Source: Vicingaceae bacterium
GTDB lineage: Bacteria; Bacteroidota; Bacteroidia; Flavobacteriales_E; Vicingaceae
Length of the DNA: 64,000 nt
Assembly (NCBI GenBank): GCA_026003395.1
Contig: BPHE01000008.1
Coordinates: forward strand, 45,716 to 109,715
Direction of reading: 5' to 3'
In this document: positions 1-10,900 of the stretch, in pieces
Layout of the letters: each line of letters opens with the position of its first letter
Numbering within the stretch: the stretch's first letter is position 1
Made by a program: the position numbers and the translations under genes
The notes under the pieces: generated by a model
Databases searched by the model: none
What the model saw: only the letters and a program-made list of their open reading frames with translations
What the model was told of the DNA's origin: nothing

Positions 1-743
1 GTATGACGCAATATGGATTTGTTTCGTCGTAGTTTTAATTTATTGGAATATAAATATAGCGAAAATATAACGAACAATATTAAAGACAATAATAAGTGAA
101 AAGAAATGTTCAATCCGGCAATGTCGTAAACTTTTTCATTGAAGTATAAGGACAAAATAGCCAATATTCCCAAAAAAATCCCAATAGTCAGAAAGTTGCC
201 GATATACTGCTCTCTATGCAAAACAATGATAAAAGATAGAAATACCAGTGCCGAACCTGTGTCGTTTTGCAATAAGGTAATTATAGCCGGCAAGAGAATT
301 ATGAAAGAAGCAATGATCAACCGCATCTTTGGCCCGAAAGGATTATATGGATTGCCTAAAAATTTGGCTAAAGCAAGTGCTGTGGTTATTTTGGCAAATT
401 CGGATGGTTGAAGTGCAAAATCACCTAATTGAATCCATGCTTTTGCTCCTTTAATTTCGGGGGCAATAAAATATGTCAATGACATCAACAAAATGGTTAA
501 TGCATAATACAAATAAACAGGTGATGTGATTGCTGCAATATCCAAGGAAAAAATAATTATTCCTGAAAAGATGGCAATTCCAATCCACAATGCCTGCTTG
601 CCATAGCGTTGCGTCAAATCTAAAATAAATTTGTGTTGTTCGTCATAAACAGCAGCGTATATACTTATCCATCCGATGATAATTAAAATTAAATATAGCA
701 GCAAAGTAATCCAGTCAATTTTTTTTAAAAAACTTTCTTTCAT
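1..743 (-). CDS. rodA: Rod shape-determining protein RodA (partial)
   Basis: SEDS-family membrane glycosyltransferase that polymerises lipid II for side-wall peptidoglycan, working with PBP2. I translated it by hand from the reverse strand. It starts with ATG at 743, followed by a hydrophobic helix (ITLLLYLILIIIGWISIY), more membrane segments, and the family signature GAKAWIQLGDFALQPSEFAK near residue 100. About 247 residues are present and the gene runs off the left edge of the window. It begins two bases after the mrdA stop, so the two are probably translationally coupled in the mreBCD-mrdA-rodA operon. The family call is firm; only the C-terminal part is missing. Confidence 0.93.
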   Translation of the reverse strand, partial: MKESFLKKIDWITLLLYLILIIIGWISIYAAVYDEQHKFILDLTQRYGKQALWIGIAIFSGIIIFSLDIAAITSPVYLYYALTILLMSLTYFIAPEIKGAKAWIQLGDFALQPSEFAKITTALALAKFLGNPYNPFGPKMRLIIASFIILLPAIITLLQNDTGSALVFLSFIIVLHREQYIGNFLTIGIFLGILAILSLYFNEKVYDIAGLNISFHLLLSLILFVIFSLYLYSNKLKLRRNKSILRH

Positions 744-745
744 AT

Positions 746-2548
746 TTATGGTGAAGTTGTAAGTATTCTTTTTTCCAATTCTTTTCTTGTTACCACACCT
801 TTTATGTATTTCTCAATCATCAAGCTGGCAATAGGTGCTGCCCATTGCGATCCAAATCCGGCATTTTCGACAACTACAGCAATGGCAATAACAGGATTGT
901 CTTTTGGTGCGAAACACACAAAAACCGAATGATCTTTACCATGAGGATTTTGTGCTGTACCTGTTTTTCCACAAAATGGCAGATCAGGTATTTTCGACAA
1001 AGCTGCTGTGCCTCGTTCTACTACCAAAGCCATGCCGGTAACTACAGGTGTAAAATAAGCGGTATCGATGCTGACGTAATTTGGGGTTTTAAATTTTTGC
1101 ATATCTACTACCGTATCTTTGACTGATTTAAGAACGTGAGGAACGAAAAAATACCCTCTGTTGGCAATAATTGCCATCACATTGGCCATTTGCACCGGCA
1201 GAATTCCCAACTCTCCTTGTCCTATTCCAAGAGAATAGATTGTAGCAGAGGTCCAACGATTTTTACCGAAATACTTGTCGTAGTATTCTACCGTCGGTAC
1301 ATAACCCGATTTTTCAAAAGGAAGATCTGTCCCCAATTTTCTGCCAATGCCAAACTCCAAGAGATAGTTTCTCCAGGCCTCAAATGCTTCGGCCGTGTTT
1401 TTATATTTTTGTCTGTTGTCAATAATATTCCGGAAAACAAAGGTGAAATATGAATTGCAAGATGTTCTGATGGCAGCGTATAAATCAGGGTGAGATTCGT
1501 GCGGGTGACATTTAGGTTTCCCTCCAAAGGGAGGATACCCGCCAAAACAAGGGTAACGAAAGGATGGCTTTAAAACGCCTTCTTGTTGGCCAATTAAGGC
1601 ATCAACAAGTTTAAAAATGGAACCGGGAGGATATTGAGCCATTAATGCCCTGTTGAATAAAGGTTTAAGCGAGTCCTTCAATAATTGTGAATAATGAAAA
1701 TTGCGATCCCTACCTACAAGAAGATTAGGGTCGTAAAAGGGACTGGTAACCAATGCAAGAATCTCGCCATTTCGCGGGTCAATGGCAACCACACTTCCTT
1801 TTTTCCCTGTCATCAAAGATTCGGCATACATCTGCAGGTCGGCGTCCAAAGTAAGATATATGCTTTTTCCCGGTATTGCTGCCGTATCATACTCACCTCC
1901 GGCATAGTGCCCCATCACTCTATTGTGTACATCTACCATCAAATATTGCACACCTCCGGTACCTTTCAATATTTGCTCGTATGTTTTTTCTATTCCACTG
2001 ATACCGGTCAAATCTCCCATTCGATATCCGGGATTTTTTTCAATAAAATTTTTATCAACTTCGCCAATATATCCCAAAAGGTGAGGGGCGGTTTTTAAGG
2101 GATATTTTCTTAGAATTTTTGGTTGTATGTAAAAACCCGGAAAATTAGAACTTAATTCTTCAAATGCTGCAACTTGCTCGGGTTTAATTTCTTTAAGAAC
2201 TACCGATGGTTTGTATCTTGAATATCTGCGGGCTTGATCAAGTGTTTTGATTAATTCTTCTTTTGAAATACCGAACATTTCACAAAAAGACACTGTATCA
2301 AAGCTTTGCACTTGAATGGGAATTACCATGACATCATAAGCTGCCTGATTCTCCACCAATACTTTCCCATTCCGGTCGTATATTAATCCTCTGGCGGGAT
2401 AGACAGTTACTCTCCGAATGGAATTGTTTAATGAAGCCAGTTTATATTCATCTTTGAGAATCTGAATTTGAAATAATCGAAAGATGTATAATAACGTAAT
2501 GGATAAAATCAATATTACAAGAAAAAATATTTTATTGCGGGCATTCAT
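746..2548 (-). CDS. mrdA: Penicillin-binding protein 2 (peptidoglycan D,D-transpeptidase MrdA)
   Basis: Class B PBP that cross-links peptidoglycan during cell elongation, as partner of RodA. It has one N-terminal membrane anchor (about residues 5-25), a PBP dimerisation region, then the transpeptidase domain. The three catalytic motifs are visible: SxxK as SIFK in YPPGSIFKLVD (near residue 309), SxN as SCN in RTSCNSYF (near 364), and KTG in CGKTGTAQNPHG (near 524). The length of 600 residues is normal. I chose the ATG at 2548, three bases after the mreD stop; a TTG one codon upstream is also in frame but less likely. Third from last gene of the cell-shape operon's visible order mreB-mreC-mreD-mrdA-rodA is mreD, directly upstream. 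Confidence 0.96.
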   Translation of the reverse strand: MNARNKIFFLVILILSITLLYIFRLFQIQILKDEYKLASLNNSIRRVTVYPARGLIYDRNGKVLVENQAAYDVMVIPIQVQSFDTVSFCEMFGISKEELIKTLDQARRYSRYKPSVVLKEIKPEQVAAFEELSSNFPGFYIQPKILRKYPLKTAPHLLGYIGEVDKNFIEKNPGYRMGDLTGISGIEKTYEQILKGTGGVQYLMVDVHNRVMGHYAGGEYDTAAIPGKSIYLTLDADLQMYAESLMTGKKGSVVAIDPRNGEILALVTSPFYDPNLLVGRDRNFHYSQLLKDSLKPLFNRALMAQYPPGSIFKLVDALIGQQEGVLKPSFRYPCFGGYPPFGGKPKCHPHESHPDLYAAIRTSCNSYFTFVFRNIIDNRQKYKNTAEAFEAWRNYLLEFGIGRKLGTDLPFEKSGYVPTVEYYDKYFGKNRWTSATIYSLGIGQGELGILPVQMANVMAIIANRGYFFVPHVLKSVKDTVVDMQKFKTPNYVSIDTAYFTPVVTGMALVVERGTAALSKIPDLPFCGKTGTAQNPHGKDHSVFVCFAPKDNPVIAIAVVVENAGFGSQWAAPIASLMIEKYIKGVVTRKELEKRILTTSP

Positions 2549-2551
2549 CAA

Positions 2552-3070
2552 TTATTTTTTCTTTGAAAACAGAAGCATCATAAACATAAACATCAAAATT
2601 GTGAAAAATGTATAAATCGTGGAAAAAATGGTATTGCCCAGGAACCATGTCCAACTGAAATTTTGAAACCCTTGCAGAAGGTTAAAAAATAAAATATGTG
2701 TGATAGTCAGAATCAAAGAAAAATTCAGCCACCAACTCCATCCTCTTGTAATAAATGTGGGAATTTCATCCGGCAAATATCCATCATAAGGTTTCATCCA
2801 ATTCAATAATTTAATTCTGAAATATGCTGAAAAAAGACAAGTGGCAGTAAACAAACCCAAGGTTCCTTCAGAAAAGTCCACCGAAATTCCTAAAAAGAAA
2901 CCTGTCAGCAAGATGAAGAGTGAATTCATTTGCACCGGCAGCAATAAAATGTTTAACAGATAAAAATGTGAAAATGCCCAAGAACCCAAAGGAAGATGGT
3001 TAAAAAATATAATTTGCAGAGATAATACCAGGATAAATCGCAAAATGATATTTAAATACAATAGTTGCAT
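2552..3070 (-). CDS. mreD: Rod shape-determining protein MreD
   Basis: Small, very hydrophobic inner-membrane protein of the elongasome that links MreC to the rest of the complex. The 172 residues contain several predicted membrane helices, for example FILVLSLQIIFFNHL near the start and FTILMFMFMMLLF at the end. Sequence conservation in this family is weak, so the call rests on size, hydropathy and its place exactly between mreC and mrdA. It ends three bases before the mrdA ATG, and its own start lies seven bases after the mreC stop. Confidence 0.85.
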   Translation of the reverse strand: MQLLYLNIILRFILVLSLQIIFFNHLPLGSWAFSHFYLLNILLLPVQMNSLFILLTGFFLGISVDFSEGTLGLFTATCLFSAYFRIKLLNWMKPYDGYLPDEIPTFITRGWSWWLNFSLILTITHILFFNLLQGFQNFSWTWFLGNTIFSTIYTFFTILMFMFMMLLFSKKK

Positions 3071-3077
3071 CTGTCAA

Positions 3078-3911
3078 TTATTCTTTGGAATTTTCGTTGA
3101 TTGTTTTTTCGATGCTTTCAATTTCCTCTTTAAAAATGTTTTTAACCACAAAAACTTTGTCCATTGAGTTTAAGTCGGCAAAAAGTTGTACCGTTATGAT
3201 TTTAAAAGTATTGTCGTTGTCTATTTTAATAACTTTACCAACAGGAATACCGGCCGGAAAAATTTTTGAATAACCCGATGTGATGAATGTGTCATTTACT
3301 TGAACAGGGGCGTGTAAAGGTATGTCCTTAATGTATGCCAATGATGGATCTGATGGTATCCAGTATAAAAAACCAACATGTCCGCTGTGTTTGTTTTTAA
3401 CACTGATTTTTACTTTAGGGTGTAGAATGGAATATCCACCGGAGAAATGGGGGGTTACTTTTTTAATGATTCCAACCACTCCTTTGGGTAAAATTACCCC
3501 CATGTTTTCTTGTATGCCATTAAGCCCTCCTTTGTCAATGATAAATGTATTGGTAGATAAATGAGTGGTGTTATAAACAAGGTTGGCAGGTAGATAAACA
3601 TATCGTTGCAAATAAATGGTGTCATTAATGATGATGTTATCTCCGTATTTTTTTACAATCGAATTTGGTTGAAAAGCCATGGTTTGAGCCAATGCATCGC
3701 TGAGTTCGCGGTTGATTTTATTTAAATAAAAGTAGGATTTTACTTTTGAGATTTCAGCATTGACAGAGGCATAGAATTCAAAGTAATGATTAAGTGCAAT
3801 ACTTCTTGGGTATGAGTTATTATTGAAAAAAAGAAACAAGGCATAAAATTCAAAGATTAAGAAAGTTATACCTAAATAATTTTTTTCGACAAACAACCAT
3901 AATTTTTTCAT
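3078..3911 (-). CDS. mreC: Rod shape-determining protein MreC
   Basis: Bitopic protein that assembles in the periplasm and connects MreB filaments to PBP2. Residues 10-30 form a membrane helix (YLGITFLIFEFYALFLFF). A short coiled-coil-like stretch follows, then the beta-rich MreC core with the family motif GVVGIIKKV and a GGLNGIQENMGV segment near residue 125. The 277 residues are a typical length for Bacteroidota MreC. It sits directly between mreB and mreD, as in nearly all rod-shaped members of the phylum. Confidence 0.93.
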   Translation of the reverse strand: MKKLWLFVEKNYLGITFLIFEFYALFLFFNNNSYPRSIALNHYFEFYASVNAEISKVKSYFYLNKINRELSDALAQTMAFQPNSIVKKYGDNIIINDTIYLQRYVYLPANLVYNTTHLSTNTFIIDKGGLNGIQENMGVILPKGVVGIIKKVTPHFSGGYSILHPKVKISVKNKHSGHVGFLYWIPSDPSLAYIKDIPLHAPVQVNDTFITSGYSKIFPAGIPVGKVIKIDNDNTFKIITVQLFADLNSMDKVFVVKNIFKEEIESIEKTINENSKE

Positions 3912-3931
3912 CTTAGGGTGGACATAGAAGT

Positions 3932-4954
3932 TTATTTCATAATAAATTTCAAATTGTCGATATTTTTCAAAGCCACGCCTGTGCCTCTAACCACTGCTCT
4001 CAATGGTTCTTCGGCAATGTGAACCGGCAAACGCACTTTTTTGCTGATACGTTGATCTATTCCCCTTAACAATGCTCCCCCTCCGGCAATGTAAATACCG
4101 GTTTTTTGTATGTCTGCGGCTAACTCCGGGGGAGTTTTTTCGAGTGTGTGCATCACAGCCTCTTCAATTTTCGAAATGGATTTGTCTAACGCTTGGGCTA
4201 TTTCTTGATAATTCACCACTACTTCTTTCGGAGTGCCGGCCATCAAATCGCGGCCTCTTACAGCATAATCTTCCGGTGGATTTTCCAGTTCGGTCAATGC
4301 CGATCCTACAGCAATTTTTACTAATTCTGCCGATCTTTCACCTATCAAAAGATTGTGTTGACGACGCATGTAATCAATAATATCATTTGTAAACTCGTCG
4401 CCGGCTATTCTTAGGGAATTGTCGGTAACAATGTCTCCTAATGCAATCACTGCAATTTCCGATGTGCCTCCTCCGATATCGATTATCATATTCCCCATCG
4501 GTTCTTGAACATCTATACCAATGCCTATTGCAGCTGCAAGTGGTTCGTGTATTAAATAAACTTCGGTTGCCCCGGCATGTTCGGCAGAATCCTTTACGGC
4601 CCTTTTTTCTACTTCTGTGATTCCGCTTGGGATACAAATGAGCATCCTGTATGAAGGGCTGAAAAGACGTGGCCGTTGATTGATTTTTTTAATAAATTCA
4701 CGTATCATTTGTTCGGCCGCCGTAAAATCGGCAATCACACCATCTTTCAAAGGACGGACAGTTTTGATATGCTCGTGGGTTTTTCCATGCATCTGTTGTG
4801 CTTCCTTTCCTACAGCTATCACCTTATTGGTCGAACGTTCGATGGCAACTATAGAGGGTTCGTCAAGAACCACTTTATCATTGTGTATGATTAAAGTATT
4901 GGCAGTGCCCAGATCTATTGCCAAATCTTGTGTTAAAAAACTAAAAAGTCCCAT
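3932..4954 (-). CDS. mreB: Rod shape-determining protein MreB (actin homologue)
   Basis: Bacterial actin that forms membrane-bound filaments guiding side-wall synthesis. The actin-fold nucleotide-binding motifs are present: DLGTANTLI at the N-terminus (phosphate 1), IDIGGGTSEIAVIALGD (phosphate 2) and GIYIAGGGALLRGID (adenosine motif). The 340 residues match the family. First gene of the cell-shape operon: the 37-bp gap to purH holds a -7 box (see 4976-4983), so mre genes can be transcribed without purH. Confidence 0.97.
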   Translation of the reverse strand: MGLFSFLTQDLAIDLGTANTLIIHNDKVVLDEPSIVAIERSTNKVIAVGKEAQQMHGKTHEHIKTVRPLKDGVIADFTAAEQMIREFIKKINQRPRLFSPSYRMLICIPSGITEVEKRAVKDSAEHAGATEVYLIHEPLAAAIGIGIDVQEPMGNMIIDIGGGTSEIAVIALGDIVTDNSLRIAGDEFTNDIIDYMRRQHNLLIGERSAELVKIAVGSALTELENPPEDYAVRGRDLMAGTPKEVVVNYQEIAQALDKSISKIEEAVMHTLEKTPPELAADIQKTGIYIAGGGALLRGIDQRISKKVRLPVHIAEEPLRAVVRGTGVALKNIDNLKFIMK

Positions 4955-4975
4955 GGATTTATATGTTTATTTGTG

Positions 4976-4983
4976 CAAAATTA
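4976..4983 (-). promoter_or_regulatory. Candidate -7 box for mreB operon
   Basis: The minus strand reads TAATTTTG, a match to the Bacteroidota -7 consensus TAnnTTTG, 22 bases upstream of the mreB ATG. No clear -33 TTTG is seen at the right spacing. Position and match are visible; promoter activity is inferred. Confidence 0.45.
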
Positions 4984-4991
4984 TAGATTAT

Positions 4992-6530
4992 TTAATGTTT
5001 AAAATGTCTTATTCCTGTAAAAATCATTGAAATACCCAAGCGATCGGCTGCTTCTATAGATTCGTTATCCCTGATGGAACCGCCGGGTTGAATGATGGAA
5101 GATATTTTTTCTCTTCCTGCTATCTGAACACAGTCGGGAAATGGAAAGAATGCGTCTGATGCCATGACGCATCCTTCTAATGTAAACCCAAATTTTTTGG
5201 CTTTGTCAATGGCTTGCTCCAATGCATCCACTCGTGATGTTTGTCCGGTGCCGATTCCTATCAATTGTTTATTTTTAACTAAAACGATTGCGTTAGATTT
5301 TGTATGTTTCACAATACGGTTGGCAAATAACAAATCTTCCCATTCGGTTTCTGTTGGAGATATCTTGGTGACAACCTTACATTCTTCGCGGTTAATCAAT
5401 TTTGTGTCTTTATTTTGCCATAATATCCCATTAATTGCACTGCGTATGATGGGACGGTTGGGCAATTTGTTTTTTTTCACCAACAATATTCGATTTTTTT
5501 TGCTTTTTAAAATATTGAATGCATTTTCGTCAAAGCCCCGGGCGATTAAAATTTCAAAAAACAAATCATTCATTAATGTGGCAGTTTCGCTATCAATCAC
5601 ACTATTACAAGCAATGATACCTCCGAAAGCAGAAACCGGATCTCCTGCCAGTGCTTTTTCCCACGCCTCTTTTAATGTATTTGCTTGCGCCACACCACAT
5701 GCATTGTTGTGTTTGATGATACCTACCCATGGGATATTTTCCGGAAAATCTTCCATCAACATACAGGCAGCATCTATATCAAGCAAATTGTTATAGGACA
5801 ATTCTTTTCCATGCAATTGTTCAAAAATATCGTTTAACTTCCCGTAAAATACGCCTTTTTGATGAGGATTCTCACCATAACGCAGCACTTTGCCTTCCGG
5901 TTCGCTTATGTGTAATACCGATAAATTTACGAAACTGTTGAAGTATTCAAAAATCCTAGTGTCGTAATGAGAGCTGATATGAAACGCCAGTGTGGCAAAT
6001 TTTTTTCTTTGTTCGAGTGTAAACGCACCATCTTGTTTTTCAAATAAATTTAAGCATTCATCAAAATAATCCCTATGGGCTACGCTAAGCACATCTTTGT
6101 AATTTTTTGCGGCAGCTCTGATTAAACTTATTCCACCGATATCAATTTTTTCAATAATCTCTTGTTCATCGGAAGCATTGACAACCGTTTCTTCAAAGGG
6201 GTACAAATCCACAATCACCATGTCAAATTCGGGAATGTTGTATTTCTCGGCTTCTAAACGATCGTTGTGAGAATCTCTTCTTTGCAATATGCCCCCAAAA
6301 ATGGCAGGGTGTAATGTCTTAACTCTGCCGCCAAAAATACTAGGATAGCCGGTCAACTCTTCCACGGCAACGACAGGTATGTTGTTGGCAATCAGATAAT
6401 CCATGGTTCCGCCGGTAGAGTATATGATCACTCCTTTACCTGCGAGAGCTTTGGCTAAAGGTAGAATATTGTCTTTATTGTAAACCGAAATCAATGCCGT
6501 TTTAACTGGTTTCAATCCGCTTGTCATCAT
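4992..6530 (-). CDS. purH: Bifunctional AICAR formyltransferase / IMP cyclohydrolase
   Basis: Catalyses the last two steps of de novo IMP synthesis in the cytoplasm. The N-terminal ~190 residues are the IMP cyclohydrolase (MGS-like) domain starting KTALISVYNKDNILPLA, with STGGT and GGRVKTLHP. The rest is the formyltransferase domain, with IIKHNNACGVA, SDAFFPFPDCV and the C-terminal IIQPGGSIRDNESI. The length is 512 residues from the ATG at 6530; an upstream in-frame TTG (6551) would add seven polar residues and looks less likely. It lies upstream of mreB on the same strand. Confidence 0.97.
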   Translation of the reverse strand: MMTSGLKPVKTALISVYNKDNILPLAKALAGKGVIIYSTGGTMDYLIANNIPVVAVEELTGYPSIFGGRVKTLHPAIFGGILQRRDSHNDRLEAEKYNIPEFDMVIVDLYPFEETVVNASDEQEIIEKIDIGGISLIRAAAKNYKDVLSVAHRDYFDECLNLFEKQDGAFTLEQRKKFATLAFHISSHYDTRIFEYFNSFVNLSVLHISEPEGKVLRYGENPHQKGVFYGKLNDIFEQLHGKELSYNNLLDIDAACMLMEDFPENIPWVGIIKHNNACGVAQANTLKEAWEKALAGDPVSAFGGIIACNSVIDSETATLMNDLFFEILIARGFDENAFNILKSKKNRILLVKKNKLPNRPIIRSAINGILWQNKDTKLINREECKVVTKISPTETEWEDLLFANRIVKHTKSNAIVLVKNKQLIGIGTGQTSRVDALEQAIDKAKKFGFTLEGCVMASDAFFPFPDCVQIAGREKISSIIQPGGSIRDNESIEAADRLGISMIFTGIRHFKH

Positions 6531-6556
6531 CTTTACTTTTTCTTGTTGCAATTTTA

Positions 6557-6566
6557 GTAATATTAC
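6557..6566. promoter_or_regulatory. Perfect palindrome between divergent purH and ABC permease
   Basis: GTAATATTAC is a perfect 10-bp inverted repeat in the short gap between the divergent purH and permease genes. It could be an operator. In AT-rich DNA such a short palindrome can arise by chance, so confidence is low. Confidence 0.2.
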
Positions 6567-6593
6567 AGCGTTTTTTTTTGATTTTAACTGTTT

Positions 6594-7871
6594 GTGTTAA
6601 AAACTTTTTTTAAATACAAAATTTATTTGGTTTTATTGACCGAAAGTTTTTTTATGGCCTGGCAATCTTTGGTGGTCAATAAACTACGAACTTTTCTCTC
6701 TTTGTTGGGGGTAACGATAGGCATTTTTTGCATTGTTTCTGTGTTGACATTGGTAGATTCTCTGGAAAGAAACATACAGCAAAGCATCAATGAACTCGGA
6801 AGTGATGTGGTGTTTATACAAAAATGGCCCTGGACTTTTGGTGGTGAATATCCTTGGTGGAAATACTTCAAACGGCCCGTTCCTCAGATAAATGAATACA
6901 GATTTTTGAAGGAAAAATCCCGTTATGCACTTTCGGTTGCATTCTCAGCCAATGGTAATTTTACGGTTAAAAGAGGACCGGCGGTGGCAGATAATGTAAG
7001 TGTTACCGGTGTGACATATGATTATGGTGAAATGTTCCCGGTGGAATTTTATTTCGGGCGTTATTTCACCAAAAATGAGATTGAGTCGGGAGCGCCGGTA
7101 GCAATTATCGGTTGGAAAATTTATCAAGGACTCTTTCCTGACCAAAATAATGCCATAGGCAAGAAGATTATGATAGGGGCAAATAAATATACGGTGATTG
7201 CAGTGATAAAGGAATACGGAGAGTCGGCTTTGGATTTTGTCAATAAAGATAATAGTATTGTCATTCCTTTGAAGAGTTTGGCTAAACTCATTAAAGTGGA
7301 TAATGACAATGCCGATCCGGTGATCATAGCAAAAGCAAAATCAGGTATAACCAATGAAAAATTGAAAAGCGAATTGCGTTATTTGTTGCGTTCATACCGC
7401 AAATTGAGACCGGCTGAAGACGATGATTTTGCCATAAATGAAACAACCATGCTCAGCCAAGGTTTTGAGGGTTTATTCAGGGTTGTCAACATTGCAGGTG
7501 TGATTATTGGAGGATTTGCCATTATTGTGGGTGCATTTGGTATTGCTAATATAATGTTTGTATCGGTGAAAGAACGCACAGGGCAAATTGGCATTCAAAA
7601 GGCGCTCGGCGCTAAAAATGCTTTTATTTTGGTGCAGTTTTTATTTGAATCTGTGATTTTGTGTTTGTTTGGCGGGCTATCGGGTATGGCATTGATATTT
7701 TTGATGGTAATACTTATCAATGCTTTTTCGGATTTTAGTGTTATGCTGCATGCCAATATCTTTCTTTTAGGCGTGTTTATTTCGGTATTAACAGGTGTGT
7801 TGTCCGGTTATTTCCCCGCAAGATCGGCTGCTGCATTAAATCCAATTGATGCAATCAGACAAAATTTCTGA
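6594..7871 (+). CDS. MacB/FtsX-type ABC transporter permease
   Basis: Inner-membrane permease of the MacB/LolCE superfamily: one N-terminal helix, a large periplasmic core and three C-terminal helices. The N-terminal signature NKLRTFLSLLGVTIGIF is followed by a MacB_PCD-like region (about 45-270). The FtsX domain (about 300-425) contains VSVKERTGQIGIQKALGAKN and ends in the usual SAAALNPIDAIR. The start used is GTG at 6594; there is no ATG before position 6654, which would cut off part of the first segment. No ATPase gene is adjacent, so its partner must be elsewhere. The substrate is unknown. Confidence 0.9.
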   Translation: MLKTFFKYKIYLVLLTESFFMAWQSLVVNKLRTFLSLLGVTIGIFCIVSVLTLVDSLERNIQQSINELGSDVVFIQKWPWTFGGEYPWWKYFKRPVPQINEYRFLKEKSRYALSVAFSANGNFTVKRGPAVADNVSVTGVTYDYGEMFPVEFYFGRYFTKNEIESGAPVAIIGWKIYQGLFPDQNNAIGKKIMIGANKYTVIAVIKEYGESALDFVNKDNSIVIPLKSLAKLIKVDNDNADPVIIAKAKSGITNEKLKSELRYLLRSYRKLRPAEDDDFAINETTMLSQGFEGLFRVVNIAGVIIGGFAIIVGAFGIANIMFVSVKERTGQIGIQKALGAKNAFILVQFLFESVILCLFGGLSGMALIFLMVILINAFSDFSVMLHANIFLLGVFISVLTGVLSGYFPARSAAALNPIDAIRQNF

Positions 7872-7963
7872 TCTATCGTTGAAAGAGAGATTTTATTTAA
7901 AGACAGACAAATTCATTGTTTTTTATGGTTGAATCATTTTTGAATCATAGATGCAGGATTTTA

Positions 7964-10900
7964 TCAGACAGTTTGTTTGCCTTCTTTTTCTTTTGTCCAT
8001 AAAAAATCCAATACTTTATCCATCCACTTTCTCAAATCACCGGTGTTGTACACTTGTTCGATCTGCCATTGCAACCTGCTGCCTATTTGTTTTAGCTTAA
8101 AGTGTGCCGGATATTTTTGAATAAATTGCAACAACAACCCGAACATTTCACTTTTGTAAAAATCATTCTCGGGATTGTCAATGAAATATCCGTGAAAACG
8201 GCCTTGTTTCAGCACAACTTTTTCGATACCCAATTTGCAAAACATCGAGCGCATTAGCGAAAGGTCTATGAGAGTGTGAATAGTTTCGGGAACTTTTCCA
8301 TATTTATCTTCAAGTTCTTGTAATAAATTCTTTGATTCTGCCGTGTCTTGCAATTGGTCAATTTTTTGATAAACCGTCAAACGGTCGCCTAGATTGGGGA
8401 TATAATTTTCGGGAATAAATAATTCCCAATCGGTTTCTATATTGCAATCGCTTACAAAATTGGTTTCTTCTACATTTTCGTCCCGGTAAATTTCTTTAAA
8501 CTCGTTTTGTTTAAGTTCACGAATGGCTTCTTCTAGGATTTTTTGATAGGTGTCAAACCCTATTTCGGATATAAATCCACTTTGTTCGGCACCAAGAATA
8601 TTGCCTGCTCCTCTGATATCGAGATCGCGCATGGCAATATGAAAACCGCTTCCAAGGTCAGTAAATTGCAGCAAAGATCTGATTCTTTTGGAGGCGTCAG
8701 AAGTCAATGTGCTTATGGGAGGAATAATAAGATAGCAAAAAGCTTCTCTGTTTGATCGGCCAACGCGGCCTCTAAGTTGATGCAAGTCGCTTAATCCAAA
8801 TTGATGGGCATGATTAATAAAAATAGTGTTGGCATTTGGAATATCTATTCCTGATTCAACAATAGTGGTCGAAACCAAAACATCAAATTCCCTTTCAACA
8901 AATCCGGTGATAATTTCTTCTATTTCACTTCCTTTCATACGTCCGTGAGCATAGCGGAATCTTACGCCGGGGCAAATTTTGCTTAACCAACCGGTAATTT
9001 CATCAAGGTTTTCTATTCTGTTATGAATAAAAAAGACCTGACCATTCCGATTGATTTCATATAATATCGCTTCTCTAATTTCATCCGCATTAAATCCGAT
9101 GGCTTTAGTTTTGACGGGACGACGGTTGGGAGGAGGGGTGGTCATGATGGAAAGATCTCTTGCGCCCATGAGCGAAAATTGAAGCGTTCGGGGGATAGGT
9201 GTGGCGGTGAGCGTCAATGTATCGACATTTACTTTCAGATTTCTTATTTTTTCTTTATCACCCACACCGAATTTGTGTTCTTCATCTATGATGAGCAAAC
9301 CCAGATCTTTAAATTTTACGTCTTTGCTCAATAAGCGATGAGTACCGATGATGATGTCAATTTTGCCTTCTTTCAGTTGTTGTAAAATTTGTTTAATCTC
9401 AGAAGGTTTTTTCATGCGGTTTACATAATCGACTTTACAAGGAAAATCTTTTAACCGATCAGAAAAAGTTTTAAAATGTTGCAAAGCCAAGACGGTGGTA
9501 GGAACCAAAACAGCCACTTGTTTGCTGTCGCAAACGGCTTTAAATGCAGCCCTGATAGCCAATTCGGTCTTACCAAACCCAACATCGCCACAAACCAAAC
9601 GGTCCATGGGATAGGGCTTTTCCATATCGTTTTTTATTTCACGGGTAATTTTTGCTTGGTCAGGGGTGTCTTCGTATATGAAAGAAGCTTCGAGTTCTTC
9701 TTGCAAATAATTATCAGGAGAAAACGCAAATCCCGGAGAGGTTTTTCTTTTGGCATACAACTGTATGAGGTCAAAAGCCAGCTCTTTGACTTTCTTTTTG
9801 GTTTTTAATTTTACCATTTGCCAGCGTCCACCACCCAATTTGTCAAGGGCGGGTTCTTTCCCTTCTTCTCCTGTGTAGCGTGAGATTTTATGTAAAGAGT
9901 GTATGTTTACATACAGAACATCGTTGTTTTTGTAAATGATTCGAAGAGCTTCTTGTGTGCGTCCACCCACGTCAATCTTTTCCAATCCCGAAAAACGTCC
10001 TATGCCATGATCTATGTGCACTACATAGTCGCCGGGTCTGAGTTGGCTCAATTCTTTCAATTGAATCATCATGGAAGCATTGTGTCCGGTTTTGACATGT
10101 GATGGGTTGTGATAACGGTCAAAAATCTGATGATCTGTATAAAATATTGACTTTGAATGATGGTCGATAAATCCTTCGCTCAATGCAATAGGAAGATGTT
10201 TTAAGTGTATGCCCGGTTGAATATCGTTTAATATACTTGCAATTCTTTTGTATTGTGTTTCTTGTTTACTCAGAAAATAAAGCCGGTAATTTTTTTGACG
10301 GAAATTATTCAACGAGTCGGCCAAGATTTTAAAATTTTTGTGGAAAAGTGGTTGAGATTCGGTTTTTGCTTCCAATTCTATGACCTTCTCTTTAGTTTTT
10401 TCATAAGGATGTAAAAAAATTTCTTTTAATGTTCCTGTTAACTTTTCAAATTCGTCGGGCAATAAATGAATGGAAGCATCCAGACGGCCTTCCTCAAGGT
10501 AATTTCTCATAAATTGGTTTACCCAGGATTTGTCTTCCCACCATATCACCATATCGGGACCGGAAAATTCAAAGATATTGGTTAATTGAGCGATTGAACC
10601 GTTATGTAAGACGTCCGGGAAAATATCTACATGTTTTATTTCTTTTATACTCGAAAGTGTATCAGGGTCAAAAAGTTTAATTTTTTCCACCTTATCATCA
10701 TCCAATACAATCCTGCAAGGAGATTCCATGCCCGGAGAATAGATGTCGATGATGTTGCCTCTGATGGAAAATTGTCCCGGTTCTATGGCATAATCTTCCC
10801 TTTCAAACTTTAATTCAACCAAAAATTCAATCAAAAAGTCAAGATCAATTTTCTCTCCTTGATGAATCGTAAATTTATTGGTCTGCCACATTTGCTTGTT